Assembly: GCF_025717065.2 (NCBI RefSeq)
Contig: NZ_JAOVZO020000017.1
Coordinates: 124,001 to 188,000, forward strand
DNA length: 64,000 bases
Reading direction: 5' to 3'
Origin: Tahibacter soli
Lineage (GTDB): Bacteria; Pseudomonadota; Gammaproteobacteria; Xanthomonadales; Rhodanobacteraceae
A program made the position numbers and the translations under genes. How positions within the stretch are numbered: position 1 is the first letter of the stretch; each line of letters begins with the position of its first letter. This document shows, piece by piece, positions 1 to 8,400 of this stretch. The notes under the pieces are model-generated. The model searched no databases, was not told where the DNA came from, and was given only the letters and a program-made list of their open reading frames with translations.

Positions 1-304
1 CGAGCGCGATGCCGCTGCGCCGCGCGGCCAGATGCGGCGCGATCGCTTCGCGCAGCGCGAACGGGTTGCACGTCGCGTAGTCCGGCCGCGGCAGGCTGGC
101 CGCCTGCAGCGCCAGCGCGTCGTCGTTGACGAGGCGGCCGTGCGCATCGGGTTCGCAGCCGCTCGCGACCGGCTTCATGCCGACGGCGCGGGCGCCGCGC
201 GCGTTCAGCGCGGTCAGGAGGGCGACGCTGGCCCAGGTTTTGCCGATACCGGTGTCGGTACCGGTCACGAAACAGCCGCGGGCGGTCGGATTGGCGGTGG
301 ACAT
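1..304 (-). CDS. bioD: Dethiobiotin synthetase, N-terminal part (runs off left edge)
   Basis: This is the ATP-dependent carboxylase that closes the ureido ring of dethiobiotin from 7,8-diaminopelargonic acid, the penultimate step of biotin synthesis in the cytoplasm. About 101 codons are visible from an ATG at 304 reading left. The N-terminus contains the P-loop GTDTGIGKT at about residues 14-22, followed by GMKPVASGCEP, the family's substrate and phosphate-binding segment, and then NDDALALQAAS. The C-terminal half lies outside the window. It is divergent from the methionine sulfoxide reductase gene, with 122 bp between the two starts. Confidence 0.9.
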   Translation of the reverse strand, partial: MSTANPTARGCFVTGTDTGIGKTWASVALLTALNARGARAVGMKPVASGCEPDAHGRLVNDDALALQAASLPRPDYATCNPFALREAIAPHLAARRSGIAL

Positions 305-426
305 CGCGGTCGCGCAAGGAAAGGCGCGCGGATTATGCCGCAGCGCGTCGCGCGGGCACTTGATTCCGCACCGAGCGAGCAAACGTTGCCGTGTGGCACA
401 CTAGCGGTCTGACTTGGGGAATAACG

Positions 427-915
427 ATGTTCGACGCGGCACCGATCGAAGCGGGTTCGAAGGCGCAGCTGTACGACGCGCTCGCCGGACAGGTGCGCGG
501 ACTGTTGCACGACGAGCGCGACCGTGTCGCGAACGCTGCGAATTTTTCAGCGCTCGTGTATCACGCGCTGCCGGACCTCAACTGGTGCGGCTTCTACTTC
601 TACGACGGCACCGAGCTCGTCGTCGGCCCGTTCCAGGGCAAGCCGGCGTGCGTGCGCATCGCGCTCGGCCGCGGTGTCTGCGGGACGGCCGCGGCCACCC
701 GGCAAACGCAGCTCGTGCCCGACGTGCACGCGTTCGAAGGCCATATTGCCTGCGACGCGGCGTCGCGGTCGGAGATCGTCGTGCCGTTGTACCGCGGCGA
801 TGCGCTGATCGGCGTCTGGGACGTCGACAGCCCGATTCCGGCGCGTTTCGACGAGGACGACCGCGCCGGCATGCAGCGGCTGTGCGCACTGTTTCTCGAA
901 TCCATCCACGCTTGA
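427..915 (+). CDS. msrC: Free methionine-(R)-sulfoxide reductase (GAF domain)
   Basis: A 162-residue single GAF-domain enzyme that reduces free L-methionine-(R)-sulfoxide in the cytoplasm with thioredoxin-supplied electrons. The three cysteines of the family are present at C75, C85 and C109. They have the same spacing as Cys84, Cys94 and Cys118 of the E. coli fRMsr, each offset by nine residues. The segments NWCGFYFYD and SEIVVPL are typical of the fold. The ATG at 427 is preferred over an upstream in-frame start at 391 because it has a purine-rich GGGGAA just upstream and gives the usual family length. Confidence 0.93.
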   Translation: MFDAAPIEAGSKAQLYDALAGQVRGLLHDERDRVANAANFSALVYHALPDLNWCGFYFYDGTELVVGPFQGKPACVRIALGRGVCGTAAATRQTQLVPDVHAFEGHIACDAASRSEIVVPLYRGDALIGVWDVDSPIPARFDEDDRAGMQRLCALFLESIHA

Positions 916-980
916 ACCGCCGTCACGCCGCGGTCCGCCGATCGCGGTAAGTTAGCGGCGACAGAACGACCGGAGATCGC

Positions 981-1412
981 ATGGCCAGCAACGACAAGAT
1001 CCGCAACGTCGGCCCGAAATCGGCCGCCTGGCTGCGCCAGGTCGGCGTGCGCACGATCGACGACCTGCGTCGCGTCGGGCCTATCGAGGCGTTCATGAAG
1101 GTCAAGCGCGCCGGCTTCCGCCCGAGTCTGAACCTGCTCTACGCGATGCAGGGCGCGCTCGACGACTGCCATTGGGCCGACCTCTCCGAAGAAGTGAAGT
1201 CGAGCCTCGTGCTCGCGGCCGAATCGGCCGAAACGGCGAACCCGATCAAGAACCGCTGGGACAAGGCGGCCGCGCGCAGCGCCGCGCGCGACGGATCGGG
1301 CAAGTCGAGCGAATCCGGCGGCGAAGATGCCGGGCGCGACGAGGGCGACGGATTCGGCGACGGCGACAGCGGAGTGCGCGAGATTACGGGGACGTCGCGG
1401 GATTTTGATTGA
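981..1412 (+). CDS. TfoX C-terminal-domain protein
   Basis: A 143-residue protein whose first 85 residues form a TfoX/Sxy C-terminal-type helix-hairpin-helix domain (IRNVGPKSAAWLRQVGV near the start, then FRPSLNLLYAMQGAL). The TfoX N-terminal domain is missing, so it is a stand-alone C-domain protein of unproven function and not necessarily a competence regulator. The last 50 residues are a low-complexity tail rich in Gly, Ser, Asp and Glu. The start ATG follows GGAG at a normal distance. The insertion sequence lies just downstream and does not interrupt the gene. Confidence 0.8.
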   Translation: MASNDKIRNVGPKSAAWLRQVGVRTIDDLRRVGPIEAFMKVKRAGFRPSLNLLYAMQGALDDCHWADLSEEVKSSLVLAAESAETANPIKNRWDKAAARSAARDGSGKSSESGGEDAGRDEGDGFGDGDSGVREITGTSRDFD

Positions 1413-1428
1413 TCGCCTCGTTTTTGCT

Positions 1429-1447
1429 CGTCATCCCGGCGCAGGCC
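1429..1447. repeat. REP-like hairpin, left remnant split by the IS
   Basis: The sequence CGTCATCCC plus GGCGCAGGCC is the left half of a palindromic unit. Joined to 2754 onward it reads ATCCCGGC-GCAG-GCCGGGAT, an 8-bp stem with a 4-nt loop. The insertion sequence lies at the tip of this stem. Confidence 0.75.
1438..1447. repeat. Target-site duplication, left copy (10 bp)
   Basis: GGCGCAGGCC occurs immediately outside both ends of the insertion sequence, here and at 2744-2753. Confidence 0.85.
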
Positions 1448-1464
1448 CACTGCTGTCCGGAATA
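1448..1464 (+). repeat. IS left terminal inverted repeat
   Basis: The sequence CACTGCTGTCCGGAATA is repeated in inverted orientation at 2727-2743. Confidence 0.88.
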
Positions 1465-1552
1465 TTTGTATACGAGCAAGCGAAAAGTGTTGCGGCGCTT
1501 GGATTAACGGGTTAAGACCCTGAGCGCCAACTCAAATCCGAGCGCCGCAACG

Positions 1553-2722
1553 ATGTACAGAGTAAGCCGCCTGGGCGAACTATTGGAAGAGAGCTTCCGC
1601 GCCCGCTTCGACGCGCAGGTGCGTCAGCACAACGCCGACAAGCACCTCAAGAAGTTCAAACGCTGGGACCAGTTCGTGGCGATGACCTGTGCGCAGTTGC
1701 AGGGCGCCACGAGCCTGCGCGCGCTCACCGGCGGTCTGAAGGCGCTGTCGAACCACCACTATCACCTGCGCACCAGACTCGTTGGCCACTCGACCTTGGC
1801 CGATGCCAACCAGCGCGATCCGGCGGTGTTCGGAGCGGTGGCGCAAATGCTGATGTCGCAGGTGGCGCGCAAGCTGCGCAAGGAGTGCCAGCGGACGCTG
1901 GTACGGATCGACTCGACCTCGATCACGCTCAAAGGCAACGGCTTTGACGCGTGGACGTCCGATACGAGCAACTGCTTCACGCAAGGGCTGAAGCTGCATG
2001 TGGCGCTCGACGATGCGGATGTGCCGGTCTATCACAGCATCACGGCGGCCAACGTCAACGATGTGACCGAAGGAGCGAAGATACCGATCGAACGCGGCAC
2101 GACGTACGTGTTCGACAAGGGCTACTGCGACTATGGCTGGTGGTGGTCGATCCACCAGGCCGGCGCATGGTTCGTCACGCGAGTGAAGACCAACGCGGTG
2201 CTGAAGGTCGAGCAGACACTGCCGATTCCTCCGGGCAATCGATCCCGGATTCTGGCTGACGAAGTCGTGCGTCTGAGCAACAAGAACCCCGGCGCGGGCC
2301 GCAAGAATCCTTATACCGCGCGGCTGCGGCGTATCACGATACGAAGAGACAACGACCAGACGCTCGTGCTGATCAGCAACGACCTGGACCGCAGTGCTGC
2401 GCAGATCGCCGCCTGCTATCAACAACGCTGGGACGTCGAATTGTTCTTCAAGTGGCTCAAGCAGCACTTGAACATCAAGCGCTATCTGGGCCGATCTCCC
2501 AACGCGGTGCGTACACAATTGCTCATCGCGCTGATCGTCTATCTGCTCGTGGCCTTGTTAAGACATCGCACGAAAACCGACGCGACGCTCTGGCTGTTCA
2601 CCGCCGTTCTACGCATGACTTTGTTCGAGCGGCCGCAGTTGCACGAGGACATGCGACAACGACGAGCGACCAAGGCTGCCGAGCTCGATGCTCGACAGCC
2701 TCAACTGGCTGATTGGAAATGA
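1553..2722 (+). CDS. IS4-family transposase (DDE)
   Basis: A 389-residue cut-and-paste transposase. The catalytic core is readable: a first aspartate in RIDSTSITLKG, a second in VFDKGYCDYG, and the IS4 Y-(2)-R-(3)-E-(6)-K signature in YQQRWDVELFFKWLK. The N-terminal 70 residues (KRWDQFVAMTCAQLQGATSLR) match the DUF4372-type leader of this subgroup. The frame is uninterrupted and all catalytic residues are present, so the protein is probably active. It fills nearly the whole element, and its stop codon lies just inside the right inverted repeat. Confidence 0.93.
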   Translation: MYRVSRLGELLEESFRARFDAQVRQHNADKHLKKFKRWDQFVAMTCAQLQGATSLRALTGGLKALSNHHYHLRTRLVGHSTLADANQRDPAVFGAVAQMLMSQVARKLRKECQRTLVRIDSTSITLKGNGFDAWTSDTSNCFTQGLKLHVALDDADVPVYHSITAANVNDVTEGAKIPIERGTTYVFDKGYCDYGWWWSIHQAGAWFVTRVKTNAVLKVEQTLPIPPGNRSRILADEVVRLSNKNPGAGRKNPYTARLRRITIRRDNDQTLVLISNDLDRSAAQIAACYQQRWDVELFFKWLKQHLNIKRYLGRSPNAVRTQLLIALIVYLLVALLRHRTKTDATLWLFTAVLRMTLFERPQLHEDMRQRRATKAAELDARQPQLADWK

Positions 2723-2726
2723 TATT

Positions 2727-2743
2727 TATTCCGGACAGCAGTG
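2727..2743 (-). repeat. IS right terminal inverted repeat
   Basis: This is the reverse complement of the left end, 17 of 17 bases identical. The preceding bases differ, which sets the inner limit of the repeat. Confidence 0.88.
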
Positions 2744-2753
2744 GGCGCAGGCC
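2744..2753. repeat. Target-site duplication, right copy (10 bp)
   Basis: This is identical to 1438-1447 and directly abuts the right inverted repeat. Confidence 0.85.
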
Positions 2754-2822
2754 GGGATCCAGCTCTTGACGTCGCGGCCTTGCCAAGCCCGAAAGCTCGA
2801 CCCCGGCCTGCGCCGGGGCGAC
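2744..2822. repeat. REP-like unit, right part with inverted partner
   Basis: The stretch starts with the right half of the interrupted palindrome (GCAGGCCGGGATCCAGCT). About 40 bases later it carries an inverted partner, CCCCGGC-CTGC-GCCGGGG at 2801-2818. The reverse complement of the partner aligns with the first unit (GTC..CCCGGCGCAGGCCGGG), so before insertion this was a head-to-head REP pair. It lies between the convergent TfoX-like and phosphoribosyltransferase genes and may also end transcription. Confidence 0.7.
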
Positions 2823-2834
2823 AGGCACCGGCAG

Positions 2835-4250
2835 TCACGCCTCGCTGCGCCCCCGCACCTGCGCAAACGTCCAATCCTGCAATAGTTCACCGTTCTCCCA
2901 CACCGTGACCATCGCGTGTTCCCAGCCCGCGTCGGGGACGTAGTCGTCGACGCGCGCCACGTCGTCGGGCACCGCCACGGTGCGCCAGCTGCCGAATTCG
3001 CGGTGATGCAGGAGCGCCAGGCGCCCGCGCTTGGACTGCTTGCCCGGGTCGGTGATCGGCGCCTTGAACACGTCGATCCACGCGCCGTCGATTTTCGCCG
3101 CCGAACACTTCAGCGCGAATTTCTGCGTGTCCCGATTGATGCCCTGCAATAGCGCCCCGCCCATGCCGAACGCGAGGTTTTCGGCGCTGTAGCCGCCCTT
3201 CGTCACGCGCTCGAGGATCGCGCGGATGCTGTTCGGATTGATGCCGTCGCCCTGGATCAGCCGCACGTGCTTGAGCACTTTGTAGCCCTTCGCGTTGACC
3301 GTATGGCCGAACGTTTCGTCGAGCAGCGTCAGGCACTGGTGCACGACGTCGACCGGCTCGCCCGAATCGGGCCGCACGACGAGCGTCGCGCCGCTCGCGA
3401 TCACTTCGTCGCGCAGCGTCTTGCCCCAGTGTTCGCGGATCGCGCGGTAGATGTCGTAGCTGTCCGACACCACCGCGACGACGGCCCCGGGTTTGGCGAA
3501 CTGGCGAAGCATGTTGCGGTACGCGTCGACCTCGCGTTCGCGGCCCCAGCTCGTGATCGTCGAATGCTCGGCCGCCGGTATCGAAAACGCGGCCATCGGC
3601 TCGTGATAGTACGCGCGCGCCGTCAGCACGCCCGATACGGTGTCGGTGCCGAGGAAGTTCACGAGATGCGCCGCGCCGCCGAGGCCCGCCGATTCGGCGC
3701 TCGATACGCCGCGCGCGCCGAAGTCGTGCAGCTTGAAGCCGATCTGCGCGGCCGGGTCGTCGCACGAGAGCTCGAGGTAGTAGCGGATCGTCTGCTTCAG
3801 ATGCCAGCTCTGCGTCGCGACCGTCACCGGATACCACAGGCGCAGCAGCAGCGTTTCGAGATAGGAGGGCAGCCAGTAGCTGTCCGGGTCGGTCGATTCG
3901 ATCGTCACGAGCGCGTGGTGCGTCGGCACGACCGTGCCCTCGGGCACCGCGCGGATGCGTAGCGGAAGGCGGCCGCCGAACGTGTCGACGATGCGCCGCC
4001 AGCCGGCCTCGTTGAACGGCTCGCCGTGCGCGGCGAAGAAATCGCGCGCCTCGTCGACCATCGCGTGCGTGACCGGCGTGCCGAGGTATTCCTTCAATAT
4101 CGCCTGCAGTCCGAAGAACAGCGTGCGCTCGTAGACGCCGCCGCGCGATTCCACATAGAAAAAAGTCGCTTCGGTATGCGGCGGATACTGCAGCCAGTGG
4201 CTCGCCTTGTAGCTGTCGGTGTTGAGGATCAGGTTTTCGAGGTGACGCAT
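2835..4250 (-). CDS. nadV: Nicotinamide phosphoribosyltransferase
   Basis: A 471-residue cytoplasmic enzyme that condenses nicotinamide with PRPP to give NMN. It has the Nampt hallmarks KLHDFGARGVSSAES, LVNFLGTDTVSG and PAAEHSTITSWG. These correspond to the human Nampt segments around Asp219, the GTDTV loop and the phospho-histidine His247. The N-terminus NTDSYKASHWLQYP and the PRPP/ribose segment VVRPDSGEPVDVV are also present. The ATG at 4250 has GGGAG seven bases upstream. The partner adenylyltransferase ends 51 bp upstream on the same strand, so the pair makes a two-step route from nicotinamide to NAD. Confidence 0.93.
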   Translation of the reverse strand: MRHLENLILNTDSYKASHWLQYPPHTEATFFYVESRGGVYERTLFFGLQAILKEYLGTPVTHAMVDEARDFFAAHGEPFNEAGWRRIVDTFGGRLPLRIRAVPEGTVVPTHHALVTIESTDPDSYWLPSYLETLLLRLWYPVTVATQSWHLKQTIRYYLELSCDDPAAQIGFKLHDFGARGVSSAESAGLGGAAHLVNFLGTDTVSGVLTARAYYHEPMAAFSIPAAEHSTITSWGREREVDAYRNMLRQFAKPGAVVAVVSDSYDIYRAIREHWGKTLRDEVIASGATLVVRPDSGEPVDVVHQCLTLLDETFGHTVNAKGYKVLKHVRLIQGDGINPNSIRAILERVTKGGYSAENLAFGMGGALLQGINRDTQKFALKCSAAKIDGAWIDVFKAPITDPGKQSKRGRLALLHHREFGSWRTVAVPDDVARVDDYVPDAGWEHAMVTVWENGELLQDWTFAQVRGRSEA

Positions 4251-4301
4251 GGTGCGACTCCCGCGCCGCGAAGGCGGCGCCGAACGGATGGGGTGCGGCG
4301 C

Positions 4302-5336
4302 TTACGCGACGCCGAGGAAGAACTGCAGGATGTGGTAGTGGTCGTCGTAGAACTGGTCTTCGAGATCGAGCGCCTGCGCCAGCGGAATCCAGCGCGCCTT
4401 GTCGGCGTCGTCGGCGCCGCGCACGGGCGGCAGCTCGCCCGAGGCGAATTCGAAATGGAACGCGTGCGTGATCGTGCGGCCGCGCTGCGAGCGCTGCGGA
4501 TGGTCGAACACGCGCTGCGCCTTGAGCGAACCTTTGAGCACCGGCGCCGGCAGCTTCAGGCGCGTCTCCTCGCGCAGTTCGCGCAAGCAGGCGTCGAGCA
4601 GCGTTTCGGTCTGGCCGACGAAGCCGCCCGGCAGCGCCCACAGGCCCTTGCCGGGCTCGGCGCCGCGGCGCACGACGAGCACGTGGCCCGAATGCACGAC
4701 GATCGCGTCGACCGTGACGAACGTCGGCGGATACGGCGCGGCTTCCCACGCCTTGCGGTAGTTCTTCAGAAACGTGAACTCGCGCGACAGCTGCGCGAAA
4801 GCGGGCGTGCGGCGGAACGCCTCGAGCATCGCGGCGACCGGTGTCGGAACGTTCGCGCGGATCAGCAATTGTCCGCCCTCGTCGGCGCTGAACAGATGCT
4901 CGCGGATCTCGGTCGCCGACAGCACCGCGCTGTATTGCACGGCGGCGAGTTCCCACTGCGGAAACTCGCGCAGGTAATAGCTCGACGCGTCCTTGTCGAA
5001 GCCGGTGAGACCGACGGTCGCGTCGCTCGCGCCGCCGTCGTCCGCGATCGCCGCGGCCACTTCGCGCTGCACGCCGCCGATCCACGCGGCCTCGTTGTAC
5101 AGATGGTCGGGCAGTGCACGCAGCAGCACGCGGTCGGCGTCGCCGCCGAGCGCGGCTCGGATCATCACTTCGCGTTCGTTCGCGTTCCACGGATTCGTCG
5201 TGGTGCGCGGCTTGCGTGCCGAGCCCACGAGCACGATCACTTTGCGGGCCAGCGTCAGCGCGTGGCGGACGACCGCGTGATGGCCGTTGTGATACGGCTC
5301 GAAACGGCCGATGAACACCAGATAGTCGTAACGCAT
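4302..5336 (-). CDS. Bifunctional NMN adenylyltransferase / Nudix hydrolase
   Basis: A 344-residue fusion. Residues 1-180 are a NadM-type nucleotidyltransferase with the signature GRFEPYHNGHHAVV. Residues 200-344 are a Nudix domain whose box reads GGFVGQTETLLDACLRELRE followed by ET, matching GX5EX7REUXEE. The first half makes NAD from NMN and ATP; the Nudix half probably hydrolyses ADP-ribose, as in known NadM-Nudix proteins. The start at 5336 is preferred to the ATG six bases upstream, because GAGGG lies six bases from 5336 but touches the other. It is transcribed with the phosphoribosyltransferase gene. Confidence 0.9.
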   Translation of the reverse strand: MRYDYLVFIGRFEPYHNGHHAVVRHALTLARKVIVLVGSARKPRTTTNPWNANEREVMIRAALGGDADRVLLRALPDHLYNEAAWIGGVQREVAAAIADDGGASDATVGLTGFDKDASSYYLREFPQWELAAVQYSAVLSATEIREHLFSADEGGQLLIRANVPTPVAAMLEAFRRTPAFAQLSREFTFLKNYRKAWEAAPYPPTFVTVDAIVVHSGHVLVVRRGAEPGKGLWALPGGFVGQTETLLDACLRELREETRLKLPAPVLKGSLKAQRVFDHPQRSQRGRTITHAFHFEFASGELPPVRGADDADKARWIPLAQALDLEDQFYDDHYHILQFFLGVA

Positions 5337-5384
5337 GAGCATCCCTCATGGCGGTAAAGGCGCCGGGTCTATCCCGGCGACAGG

Positions 5385-5407
5385 CTTATGCTAAGAATGA
5401 GCATAAG
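5385..5407. promoter_or_regulatory. Inverted repeat in the divergent nadM-like / recC promoter region
   Basis: CTTATGCT and AGCATAAG form a perfect 8-bp inverted repeat around a 7-base spacer. Each arm contains TATGCT, a fair -10 hexamer on its own strand, so the palindrome could be an operator, two facing -10 elements, or both. It lies 49 bp upstream of the NAD salvage start and 93 bp upstream of the recC start. No regulator gene (such as NrtR) is adjacent. Confidence 0.5.
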
Positions 5408-5499
5408 TGATCGTCAAGTGCCGGATGCGCATCGGAACGCGCACCGCGTCGCAATACGAACACGGCGGGTATCATGGGACTCGACACACGAGAGCGACG

Positions 5500-8400
5500 A
5501 TGCGAGGCGAGGCGATCACCCCGGGCCTGATGGTCCTGCAAGGCAACCGGCTGGAAGACCTGCGCGACGTGCTGGCGCTGTGGCTGCGCCGCGAACCGCT
5601 CGCGCCGCTCGAAAACGAAGTCGTGCTCGTGCAGTCCAACGGCATCGCGCAGTGGTTCAAGCTCGCGCTGGCGCGCCCGGAGCGCGACGGCGGCCTCGGT
5701 GTCGCCGCGGCGGTCGACGTGTCGCTGCCGGGCCGGTTCCTGTGGAACGCGTATCGCGCCGTGCTCGGCGACGACCTGCCCGAGACCTCGCCGTTCGACC
5801 GCTCGCGGCTCGTCTGGCGCCTGATGCGCCTCGTGCCCGCGCAAATGCACAAACCCGCATTTGCCACGTTGCGGCATTATCTCGCCGACGACGACGATCT
5901 GAAGAAGCGCCATCGCGTCGCCGAACGCATCGCCGACCTGTACGACCAGTACCAGGTCTACCGCGCCGACTGGCTCGCCGACTGGGCCGATCGCCGCAAC
6001 ATCTGGCGCGACGCCGCGGGCCGGCCGCACGCGCTGCCGGAGGCGCAGGCATGGCAGGCGTCGCTGTGGCGCGCGCTGCTCGCCGACGTCGGCATGCCGG
6101 CCGCCGCGCAGCACCGCGGTGCGCTGCAGCTCGCGTTCGTCGAGCGGCTCGCGGCGGCAGCGGCGCGACCGGCGAAGCTGCCGCGCCGGGTGGTTGTGTT
6201 CGGCATCTCGTCGCTGCCGCGGCAGACGCTCGAGGCGCTGCATGCGCTGTCGCGCGTGACGCAGGTGCTCGTCGTCGTCGCCAATCCGTGCCGCTACTAC
6301 TGGGCCGACATCGTCGAGCACCGCGACCTCGCGCGCGCCGCCGCGCGGCGCCAGCCCGACAAGCCCGGCATGCCGGTCGCGCCCGACGCGAGCGAGCTGC
6401 ACCTGCACGCCAATCCGCTGCTGGCGAGCTGGGGCAAGCACGGCCGCGACTACCTGCGCCTGCTCGACGAGATGGACCGGCCCGACGACTATCGCGAACG
6501 CTTCAGCGCGTGGGGCCGCGCGATCGACCTGTACGGCGAACCCGAGGCGCGCGGTCTCCTCGGCGACGTGCAGCGCGCGATCCTCGACCTTGCGCCGCTG
6601 CCGGCCGACCCGGCGCTGCGGCCCGTCGTCGAGGCCGGCGACGCGACGCTCGATTTCCACATTGCGCACAGTGCGCGGCGCGAACTCGAAGTGCTGCACG
6701 ACGCGCTGCTCGCGCGCATGGAACGGGCGGCGCGCGACGGCGATCCGCTCGCGCCGCGCGACGTCATCGTCATGGTGCCCGACATCCACGCGTACGCGCC
6801 GCTGATCCGCGCGGTGTTCGGACGCTACGCGCCCGGCGACGAGCGCTACGTTCCTTTCGCCGTGGCCGACCAGCGCGCGCGCGGCAACTCGCCGCTGCTC
6901 GTCGCCGTCGAGCATCTGCTCGGCCTGCCCGAGTCGCGCGTCGGCGCGAGCGAACTCGTCGACCTCCTCGACGTGCCGGCGCTGCGCCGCCGCTTCGGCA
7001 TCGACGCCGAACAGCTGCCGCTCGTGCGGCGCTGGGTCGAGGGCGCCGGCATCCGCTGGGGCCTCGACGCCGCGCAGCGTGCCAGCCTCGGCCTGCCGCC
7101 GCTCGCGCAGAACACGTGGCGCTTCGGCCTGCGCCGCATGCTGCTCGGCTACGCGGTCGGCGACGGCGCCGGGCGCGACGGCATCGATCCCTACGGCGAA
7201 GTCGGCGGCCTCGACGCCGCGCTCGTCGGTGCGCTCGCGCAGCTCGTGCAGACGCTCGAACGCCACTGGGCCGCGCTGCGCACGCCCGCGTCGCCGGCGC
7301 GCTGGGCCGAGCGCCTGCGCGCACTGCTCGACGACTGCTTCGAGCCGCGCGACGACGAGGAAATGATCGCGCACGACCGTCTGGTCGCCGCGCTCGAACA
7401 CTGGCAGGACGCCTGCGCCGAAGGCGAACTCGACGAGGCGCTGCCGCTCGCGGTCGTGCGCGAGGCGTGGCTCGAAGGCCTCGACGAGGGCGGCCTGTCG
7501 CAACGGTTCCTGTCCGGCGGCGTCGCGTTCGCGACGCTGATGCCGATGCGCGCGATTCCGTTTCGCGTGATCGCGCTGCTCGGCATGAACGACGGCGACT
7601 ATCCGCGCGCGCAGCCGCCGAACGAATTCGACCTGATGGCGTGGCCCGGCGCCTACCGCGCCGGCGACCGTTCGCGCCGCGAGGACGATCGCTACCTGTT
7701 TCTCGAAGCGCTGCTGTCGGCGCGCCACGCGCTGCACGTCTCGTGGGTCGGCCGCAACGTGCGCGACGACAGCGAGCGCCCGCCGTCGGTGCTCGTGGGC
7801 CAGCTGCGCGACTATCTCGCGGCCGGCTGGCAAGGCGCGAACGGTGCGCCGCTGCTCGACGCGCTGACCACGACGCATCCGCTGCAGCCGTTCAGCACCG
7901 CGTACTTCGGCGGCGACGCGCGTCTGTACACGTACGCGCGCGAGTGGCGCGAAGCACTTGCCGGCGCCGACGCGGCGGCGCCGGCGGAACTGTCCGAATG
8001 GACCTCGCCGTCGCCGCTGACGTTGAACGACGTCGGCAGTTTTCTGCAGCGGCCGGTGCGCTATTTCTTCCAGCAGCGCCTGAAAGTGTTCTTCGAGGAC
8101 GCGGACGGCGCCGACGACGATCAGGAAACGTTCGCGTTCGACGTGCTCGACAACCACCGCACGTCGCGGCGACTGCTCGATCGCGGCCTCGCGGCCGACG
8201 ACGCGGCCGGCGGCGTCGCCGCGGTCGACGCAGCGGCCGAGCGCCTGCGCCGCGGCGGCGAACTGCCGCTGGCCGCGTTCGGCGAACTCGCGCTGGCCGA
8301 GCCGCTTGCGCACGCGCACGAGGCGCACGCGCGTGCGCGCGAGCACGCCGCGCGCTGGCCCCACGTGTTGCCGCGCGTGGAGCTGTCGTTCGCGCGCGCC

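Larger units (their letters stand above)
1448..2743 (+). mobile_element. IS4-family insertion sequence, complete, 1296 bp
   Basis: The element is bounded by perfect 17-bp terminal inverted repeats (CACTGCTGTCCGGAATA at the left end, its reverse complement at the right) and contains one intact transposase gene. It is flanked by a 10-bp direct repeat, GGCGCAGGCC at 1438-1447 and 2744-2753, read as the target-site duplication. The 10-bp length fits the IS4 family. Removing one copy restores a palindrome, so the element entered the loop of a REP-like hairpin. An intact gene, perfect ends and identical duplications suggest a recent insertion. Confidence 0.9.

Noticed and set aside
391-426. Earlier start for the methionine sulfoxide reductase
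   Set aside because: It has no ribosome site, and the residue offset of the three cysteines fits the start at 427.
2835-5336. NAD salvage pair as a phage-type anti-defence (NARP2-like) system
   Set aside because: The genes sit between ordinary chromosomal genes with matching base composition and no phage genes, so a housekeeping salvage route is simpler.
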